Source of the DNA: Chloroflexota bacterium
GTDB taxonomy: Bacteria > Chloroflexota > Dehalococcoidia > FW602-bin16
Assembly (NCBI GenBank): GCA_004297765.1
Contig: SCTZ01000014.1
Coordinates: 1 to 63,750, forward strand
Reading direction: 5' to 3'
DNA: 63,750 nucleotides
Shown here in pieces: positions 58,756 through 63,750 of this stretch. Numbering within the stretch: the stretch's first letter is position 1; each line of letters opens with the position of its first letter. Under the pieces are notes generated by a model. That model saw nothing but the letters and a program-made list of their open reading frames with translations, searched no databases and had not been told where the DNA came from. Made by a program: the position numbers and the translations under genes.

Positions 58756-59778
58756 CTAGTCATTCATGAGCATGACCTTGATGCACTTGTCTCTTTGCGA
58801 AGCTAGAGCGAATGCCTCTTCTGCTCGAGAAAGCGGAAAATCGTGCGTAACCACCGGGGTAATGTCCAGGCCGCTTCGATTGAGGAAGGTAAGAGTTCGC
58901 TCCCACACGTACGGCGACCCAACGATTCCCTTCAGGTTAAGTCCTTTGATCTGGATCTTTCCCATTTCTACGGAGATTGACTGACCGATCCTGATGCCGA
59001 CGCAAGCGATGCGGCCGTTGTTCCGAGCCACATCGAGGGTTGCCGTTAGAGCAGCCTCGGCCCCCGACGCTTCGATGATTAGGTCCGCACCAAAGCCGTC
59101 TGTGAGCGCCTGGACACGCTCTGCTACCTGCTCCTCGCGTGGGTCGATCACTTCCGATGCGCCCAGCCGCCGACCTACCTCCTGGCGGGAGGCCATCGGC
59201 TCGACCAGAATCACTCGTGCCCCCATCGCGCTGCCAGCGGCGACCGCAAACAGGCCGATGGGCCCGCCACCAAAAACAACCATCGTCTCGCCCGCGTCTA
59301 CCCCGCCCATCGCGCAGATTGCGCCATACGACACACTAAACGGCTCGACGAGCGCACCCTGCTTGAAGCTCACTCCATCAGGCAGCTTGTGCAGCCACTC
59401 CGGGCGCGCTTTGGTGTACTCGGCATCGGCGCCGTTGATCGTGAACCCGAAGTGATCGGCGTTGGGACAGTTCGTGAAATTGCCGGATTGGCAGATGACA
59501 CAGGAGTTGCAGCCGATGACTGACTCTCCGACAACGCGATCCCCCGGCTTAAAGCGGGTGACGTTCTTGCCTACTTCGACTACTTCTCCCGACCACTCAT
59601 GTCCGGGCGTAATGGGATAGCTGAACGGAATGATGTACCGCCCCCCGATGAGCTCGTAGTCAGAATGGCAGATGGTACTCGCACGTGGACGAATCAAGAC
59701 TTCGTCCGGTGCAATCACGGGGGCTGGACTGTCCTGTAAGCGTAGGTCATTTGGCCCGTTGATCACGACGGCTTTCAT
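58756..59778 (-). CDS. zinc-dependent medium-chain alcohol/polyol dehydrogenase
   Basis: A 340-residue MDR. Catalytic zinc ligands Cys37, His60 and Glu61 (TPGHEWSGE), four structural cysteines (90, 93, 96, 104), and the FGGGPIGLFA Rossmann loop are complete. Closest in style to sorbitol/threonine/butanediol dehydrogenases. ATG 59778 follows AAGGAGGT. Together with three SDRs and an ABC importer it suggests polyol oxidation. Confidence 0.9.
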   Translation of the reverse strand: MKAVVINGPNDLRLQDSPAPVIAPDEVLIRPRASTICHSDYELIGGRYIIPFSYPITPGHEWSGEVVEVGKNVTRFKPGDRVVGESVIGCNSCVICQSGNFTNCPNADHFGFTINGADAEYTKARPEWLHKLPDGVSFKQGALVEPFSVSYGAICAMGGVDAGETMVVFGGGPIGLFAVAAGSAMGARVILVEPMASRQEVGRRLGASEVIDPREEQVAERVQALTDGFGADLIIEASGAEAALTATLDVARNNGRIACVGIRIGQSISVEMGKIQIKGLNLKGIVGSPYVWERTLTFLNRSGLDITPVVTHDFPLSRAEEAFALASQRDKCIKVMLMND

Positions 59779-59930
59779 GGGACCTCCTTTGAACAATTTC
59801 AGTTTTTGGTAGGTCGACCGTATGATATGAGCTTTGGACATTGGTGGGGGCAGACGCTCCTAGCCTCCAGTTGTCGAGTGTCATTAGCTCTGTGGCTTTG
59901 ACTCGCTTCCCCTCGCCCGATTGCTGATTG

Positions 59931-60710
59931 CTAGGCGAAGCGGCTGGTGAGACCGCCGTCCACAATCAAAGTGATGCCAGTGATAAACGCAGCCTCATCG
60001 CTGGCTAGAAAGAGCGCTGCTTTGGCAATATCATCAGGAGTAGCAATACGACCCAGAGGGTGCTTGGAAGCCACCTCTCGACGAGCCGCGGCCGGATCTT
60101 CAAGGCTGTTGAAGTATCCTTCGACCATCGGCGTGGAGGTGTACGTAGGGCACAGCAGGTTCGCCCGAATGCCATACTGCGCATAGTCCATAGCGATTCC
60201 CTTGGTCAATCCGAGGATCCCCGCCTTGCTGGCGTTGTAGACTGCATGAAGGGGATTCGTGCTCCCAAGAGAGTTGATGGACCCGGTGTTGACGATCACT
60301 CCCGATCCGCGCTCACGCATATGTGGGAGGACGTACTTGCAGATCATGAAGGGTCCGCGCAGGTTGATCCCGATGACCCGCTCAAAGTCCTCCAGTGTGT
60401 AGTCCTCGGTTCTCTTGGCGATGCTTATTCCAGCATTGTTGTACACGATGTCGACGCGCCCGGCCCACGCTATGGTTTGCTCAATCAGACGCTGGCAATC
60501 ATCAGACGAGGTAACATCGATCTTGAGGTAGTTCGCCTCCAATCCCTCGGTCTTGATCAAGGAGACCGTTTCCTTGGCATTCTCCTCGATGATATCGGCA
60601 ACCATCACTCTTGCGCCCTCGCGAGCGAAGGCGAGAGCCCCTGCGCGCCCCATGCCGCGCCCTGCCCCGGTAATAATCGCTACTTTGTCGGCCAATCGAT
60701 TACCCGCCAT
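59931..60710 (-). CDS. short-chain dehydrogenase/reductase
   Basis: A 259-residue SDR: TGAGRGMGRAGAL, NNAGISIA, STNPLHAVYNASKAGI active site and an ITLIVDGG ending. ATG 60710 has GGGAGG about ten bases upstream. It is one of three SDRs in the block between 57.9 and 61.6 kb, all probably acting on related hydroxyl compounds. Confidence 0.9.
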   Translation of the reverse strand: MAGNRLADKVAIITGAGRGMGRAGALAFAREGARVMVADIIEENAKETVSLIKTEGLEANYLKIDVTSSDDCQRLIEQTIAWAGRVDIVYNNAGISIAKRTEDYTLEDFERVIGINLRGPFMICKYVLPHMRERGSGVIVNTGSINSLGSTNPLHAVYNASKAGILGLTKGIAMDYAQYGIRANLLCPTYTSTPMVEGYFNSLEDPAAARREVASKHPLGRIATPDDIAKAALFLASDEAAFITGITLIVDGGLTSRFA

Positions 60711-60779
60711 GGTGCATGTTCCTCCCAAGTCGAAAATGTCGGCCGCTCGCAACCATTGTGGTCGAACACTAGAGCAGCC

Positions 60780-61556
60780 CTAATACCAGACGCGTCCCCC
60801 GGTAACGTTGATAGCCTGCGCTGTCATGTAGGCGGAGTCATCAGAAGCTAGAAAAGCCACCACTTTCGCAATATCGTCAGGAACAGCTAGTCTACCCATG
60901 GGCACCTGCGACACGATATCCTGGCGCATTTCGTCCGCGGTGACGCCAAGCACGACAGACCTGTCGCTGAAAACAGAACCCAACAGCGCTGTATCCGTCG
61001 CTCCAGGACACACGCAGTTGACTCTGATGTTATGCTGAACCATTTCATGCGCCATGGCCTGAGTCAATCTGATCACCGCCGCTTTGGAAGTGCTGTACGC
61101 GGGAATGCCTGGCTCGGCAAACTTGCCTGCCTGTGAGGCGGTATTGACTATCACGCCGCTCTTTTGTCTTATCATGTGGGGCAGCACAGCCTGAGAGCAG
61201 AGGAAAACGCTCTTGACGTTGACGTTCATTGTCAGGTCCCACATCTCCTCCGTCGTCTCCAGAAGCAACGCCTGGGGAAGGATCCCAGCGTTGTTTATCA
61301 GGATATCGATATGTCCGTACCTGTCGACGACGTCAGACACAACCTTGTCGATCTCAGCTTTCTTCGTCACATCCATCTGAGCGGCGAACCCGTTGTTCTC
61401 TGGATAGCTCTGCCGCAGCTCTTCAAAGGAAGAAGACACTTTCGCGTTCACATCAGTGATTACGGTGTGCACTCCAGCGGCAGAGAGCCTTCTGGCAATA
61501 GCGAAGCCAATCCCCTGAGCGGCTCCGGTGATCAGGGCAACTCTTCCTTCGGTCAT
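60780..61556 (-). CDS. short-chain dehydrogenase/reductase
   Basis: A 258-residue SDR with TGAAQGIGFAIA, NNAGILPQA, IPAYSTSKAAVI and INVTGGRVWY at the end, the usual VDGG being replaced. GGAGGAGG precedes the ATG. It is nearest to the ABC permease gene on the same strand, suggesting it acts first on the imported compound. Confidence 0.9.
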   Translation of the reverse strand: MTEGRVALITGAAQGIGFAIARRLSAAGVHTVITDVNAKVSSSFEELRQSYPENNGFAAQMDVTKKAEIDKVVSDVVDRYGHIDILINNAGILPQALLLETTEEMWDLTMNVNVKSVFLCSQAVLPHMIRQKSGVIVNTASQAGKFAEPGIPAYSTSKAAVIRLTQAMAHEMVQHNIRVNCVCPGATDTALLGSVFSDRSVVLGVTADEMRQDIVSQVPMGRLAVPDDIAKVVAFLASDDSAYMTAQAINVTGGRVWY

Positions 61557-61706
61557 CTTCACACTACCTCCTCCATCTGTTTTGTGCTGGCATGCGTCGC
61601 AAGACGCCGGGTGCCAAGATAAAGAACGAGCTAGCACCTGCACCAGGTGTCGCGCCTGGTCAACACATATTCTGCTTCTGACGAGGCCAGGTGAACAGCT
61701 TACTGT

Positions 61707-62918
61707 CTACTTGGAGAGCAACGAGCCTCGGCTAATGACCGCGTCGATTGTTGTGGCGAGAACCAGAATTCCGCCGGTCACTGCCATCTTGATCTCGGTA
61801 GACATCCCCAGCAGGTCCATGCCGTTGGAGATGCTCCCGATGACGAGCGCGCCAAGTAGGGCTGCCCATACGGTACCCCGTCCCCCAAATAGGCTCGTTC
61901 CGCCAATAACGGCAGCGGCGATACCTTCAAGTAGGAGCGTGCCACCGCCCAACCCGACCGATACTCCAATCAGGCGCGAAGCAGCAACGATGCCCGCAAT
62001 GGCGGACAGCCCGCCGGCAATCATAAAGGCCGCGGTCTTGATTCGTAGGACTGGGATCGCCGCCCGTCGCGCGGACTCTACACTGCCGCCTATGGCAAAC
62101 ATGTAGAGGCCGAATTTCGTTTGGGTGGTCACGTATGCGAATATGGCAAGCAGAACGAAGAAGATCAAAGCAGCCAACGGTACGCCACGGTACTGGTTCA
62201 GGATAGCAACTGCTACTGCACACAGCGCACCTACAGTGACTGCGGGTGCCACTACCTGCCTTGAGAGCGATGCGGCAGTACCAAGCTTCTGCTTCTCGCG
62301 GAAAGTCTGATGACGGAGAAGCCCAAACGAAAGGGCTGCCACAATAGCGAACAGGAACCCAATCGACGCAGGCAGATACTCACCGGCGATAAACTCAAGT
62401 CCCGAGCCAAGAAGATTCACATTCCCTGCTTTGGGGAGCAGGGCCATCTGTGCACCACCCAGGGCAAGTGAACCGCCAAAGGTCACCAGAAACGACGGCG
62501 CGCCAGAGCGCGTTATCCACACGCCCTGGATAAGGCCGATTGTCACTCCAACAAGGATGGCTGCAGCAACTGCCAGCATAGGCGGCCATCCCAACTGGAG
62601 TGTCAATTGGGCCGTCAAAGTCCCGCAAAGTCCGCTGATTGCCGCGATGGACAGGTCAATTTCGCCAACGATCAGGACGGGTATGATAGCTAGGGCAATG
62701 ATACCGGTCACTACGCTCTGCATGAACAAGTTGGTGATATTCCTGCTCGATACGAATACCGGCGACAGGGAAGCGAAAATGAACCAGATCGCCAGCAACG
62801 CTATCAGGACTGGCAGAATACGCAAGTCCCCGGCAAGCAGCTCGAACAAGCGGTGCCGCGTCATCCGCGGTTTCTTCGTGCTTGCGGCTGGCGGAGTCGT
62901 TTGAACGTAGGTTGCCAT
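61707..62918 (-). CDS. sugar ABC transporter permease
   Basis: A 403-residue RbsC/XylH-type permease with about ten or more helices and the FVSSRNITNLFMQSVVTGIIA and IGGTSLFGGRGTVWAALLGALVIGSISNGMDLL motifs. Its length is near XylH. It forms the membrane pore for a ribose/xylose/sugar-alcohol type importer; the ATPase gene precedes it (3' at 63027) and the binding protein is outside the window. ATG with AGGAGGG. Confidence 0.92.
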   Translation of the reverse strand: MATYVQTTPPAASTKKPRMTRHRLFELLAGDLRILPVLIALLAIWFIFASLSPVFVSSRNITNLFMQSVVTGIIALAIIPVLIVGEIDLSIAAISGLCGTLTAQLTLQLGWPPMLAVAAAILVGVTIGLIQGVWITRSGAPSFLVTFGGSLALGGAQMALLPKAGNVNLLGSGLEFIAGEYLPASIGFLFAIVAALSFGLLRHQTFREKQKLGTAASLSRQVVAPAVTVGALCAVAVAILNQYRGVPLAALIFFVLLAIFAYVTTQTKFGLYMFAIGGSVESARRAAIPVLRIKTAAFMIAGGLSAIAGIVAASRLIGVSVGLGGGTLLLEGIAAAVIGGTSLFGGRGTVWAALLGALVIGSISNGMDLLGMSTEIKMAVTGGILVLATTIDAVISRGSLLSK

Positions 62919-63026
62919 CACACCCTCCTAACGGCCGGATAACCGATGTTGATCCTGCCAACTTTGGTTCTTGCTTGCTACTCGGGATTCGCTGAAGCCA
63001 CGGTTGCGCTGCACGTTCTGTCCGGC

Positions 63027-63750
63027 TTACCCCGCCGCAACACTGTTGATCCCCGACTTGTTGTCGCCTCGGTAGACGCCGGTTACCGCACCCAGGACAT
63101 CATCTGGGTTCACGTCACCGCTGAACTCAGCTACTTTCTTCCCCAGCCTCAGCACAACGACACGGTCAGCTATTGCCTTCACATCGCTAAGGCTCTGAGT
63201 TACCATAACAACCGCCCGGTGCTTCGCGCGCAAGCGACCGATTAGCGCCATGACCTGGGCCCGTTGGAGGACGCCTAGAGCCGCCGTAGGCTCGTCTAGT
63301 AGTACCACCTTGGGTTCCCATAACAATGACCGGCAGATAGCAACGGCCTGTCGTTGGCCACCCGAGAGCTTTCCTGCCGGAATCCTTAGCGAACGGATAG
63401 TCGTAACTGACAACTCACGCAGCACCTGAGCCGCGTGATGTTCCATGAGGGGGCGGTTGAGCCGGGTTCCCAGCGGATGTACTTTCTCCCGACCAAGAAA
63501 GAGATTCTGCACGGTATCCAGGTTGTCGCATAATCCCAGGTCCTGGTAAACTGTTTGAATTCCCAACGAAAAAGCGTCACGTGGGTGCCGGACATCAACG
63601 CGCTTACCTGCAAACCAGAACTCGCCCTGATCGGCCGGCTGCAGCCCCGACATTACCTTCATCAACGTGGACTTTCCAGCCCCATTGTCTCCAACCAGCC
63701 CGACCACCTCACCAAGGTATAGTCGGAAGTCCACCTCATCTAACGCCCGC
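63027..63750 (-). CDS. sugar ABC transporter ATPase, 5' end outside the window
   Basis: At least 240 residues of an ATP-binding subunit: Walker A GDNGAGKST, signature LSGGQRQAVAICR, Walker B VVLLDEPTAALG. The frame is open to the last base (RALDEVDFRLYLGEVVGLV), so the start lies beyond the edge and an internal GTG should not be called the start. A single ATPase domain is seen, whereas RbsA/XylG have two; the short length fits the one-domain XylG-like class. Confidence 0.9.
   Translation of the reverse strand, partial: RALDEVDFRLYLGEVVGLVGDNGAGKSTLMKVMSGLQPADQGEFWFAGKRVDVRHPRDAFSLGIQTVYQDLGLCDNLDTVQNLFLGREKVHPLGTRLNRPLMEHHAAQVLRELSVTTIRSLRIPAGKLSGGQRQAVAICRSLLWEPKVVLLDEPTAALGVLQRAQVMALIGRLRAKHRAVVMVTQSLSDVKAIADRVVVLRLGKKVAEFSGDVNPDDVLGAVTGVYRGDNKSGINSVAAG

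Overview
This 63.75-kb, GC-rich window looks like the chromosome of a Chloroflexota bacterium, possibly a metagenome-derived one. This is an inference. It rests on a Bacillus/cyanobacterial-type cytochrome b6/subunit IV-cytochrome c complex, System II cytochrome c maturation, a sortase with an LPXTG substrate, DUF5667- and DUF5719-like proteins, a GH57 branching enzyme, frequent GTG/TTG starts, and many intergenic palindromic repeats. There is no rRNA and no CRISPR array.

Layout. (1) 0.2-10.6 kb, plus strand: a respiratory block with a TPR protein, ccdA, resB, ccsA/resC and a resA-like thioredoxin (cytochrome c assembly), then Rieske protein, cytochrome b6, subunit IV fused to cytochrome c, and an anchored di-heme cytochrome c. 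It ends with a secreted single-CXXCH protein carrying an LPXTG sorting signal, next to a sortase. (2) 10.6-15.3 kb: a candidate 233-nt structured RNA on the minus strand, a mini zinc-ribbon protein, a DUF5667-like protein, an EamA transporter, and a selenocysteine tRNA whose degraded 3' copy lies on the far side of a hicA-hicB module. (3) 15.5-24.5 kb: a multi-PAS histidine kinase, a GT-C membrane protein, a thioredoxin/thioredoxin-reductase trio, an MBL hydrolase, RimI-like and VOC proteins, and a recD2 remnant. (4) 24.5-30.7 kb: a zinc-ribbon protein, a csoR-copZ copper locus with a decayed metal-binding domain between them, a large secreted Asp-box protein and two secreted paralogues. (5) 30.9-42.4 kb: pfkA, a terpene-cyclase-like protein, a geranylgeranyl-reductase-like FAD protein, GT4, GH63-like and GH57 carbohydrate enzymes, mnmE and a second EamA transporter, separated by MITE-like repeats. 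(6) 42.8-51.5 kb: an Xre/RES toxin-antitoxin pair, higA with only the tail of higB, an AAA+ ATPase/VWA pair, a histidine phosphatase, mtaB, a HIT protein and scpB. (7) 51.6-63.75 kb, all minus strand: a catabolic island with a sugar ABC importer (ATPase cut by the window edge), four SDRs, a zinc alcohol dehydrogenase and an acoABCL-like 2-oxoacid (acetoin or pyruvate) dehydrogenase complex.

How the parts work together: block 1 matures c-type cytochromes outside the membrane and passes electrons from menaquinol (inferred) through the b6/Rieske complex to membrane- and possibly wall-bound cytochromes. Block 7 probably imports a sugar or polyol, oxidises it stepwise with SDR/MDR enzymes, and feeds the ketone or acetoin product to the dehydrogenase complex. 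The small gene pieces (recD2, copA-type domain, higB, an HpaB-like N-terminus, an orphan signal peptide) lie beside repeats or operon seams and suggest a genome shaped by repeat-mediated decay.
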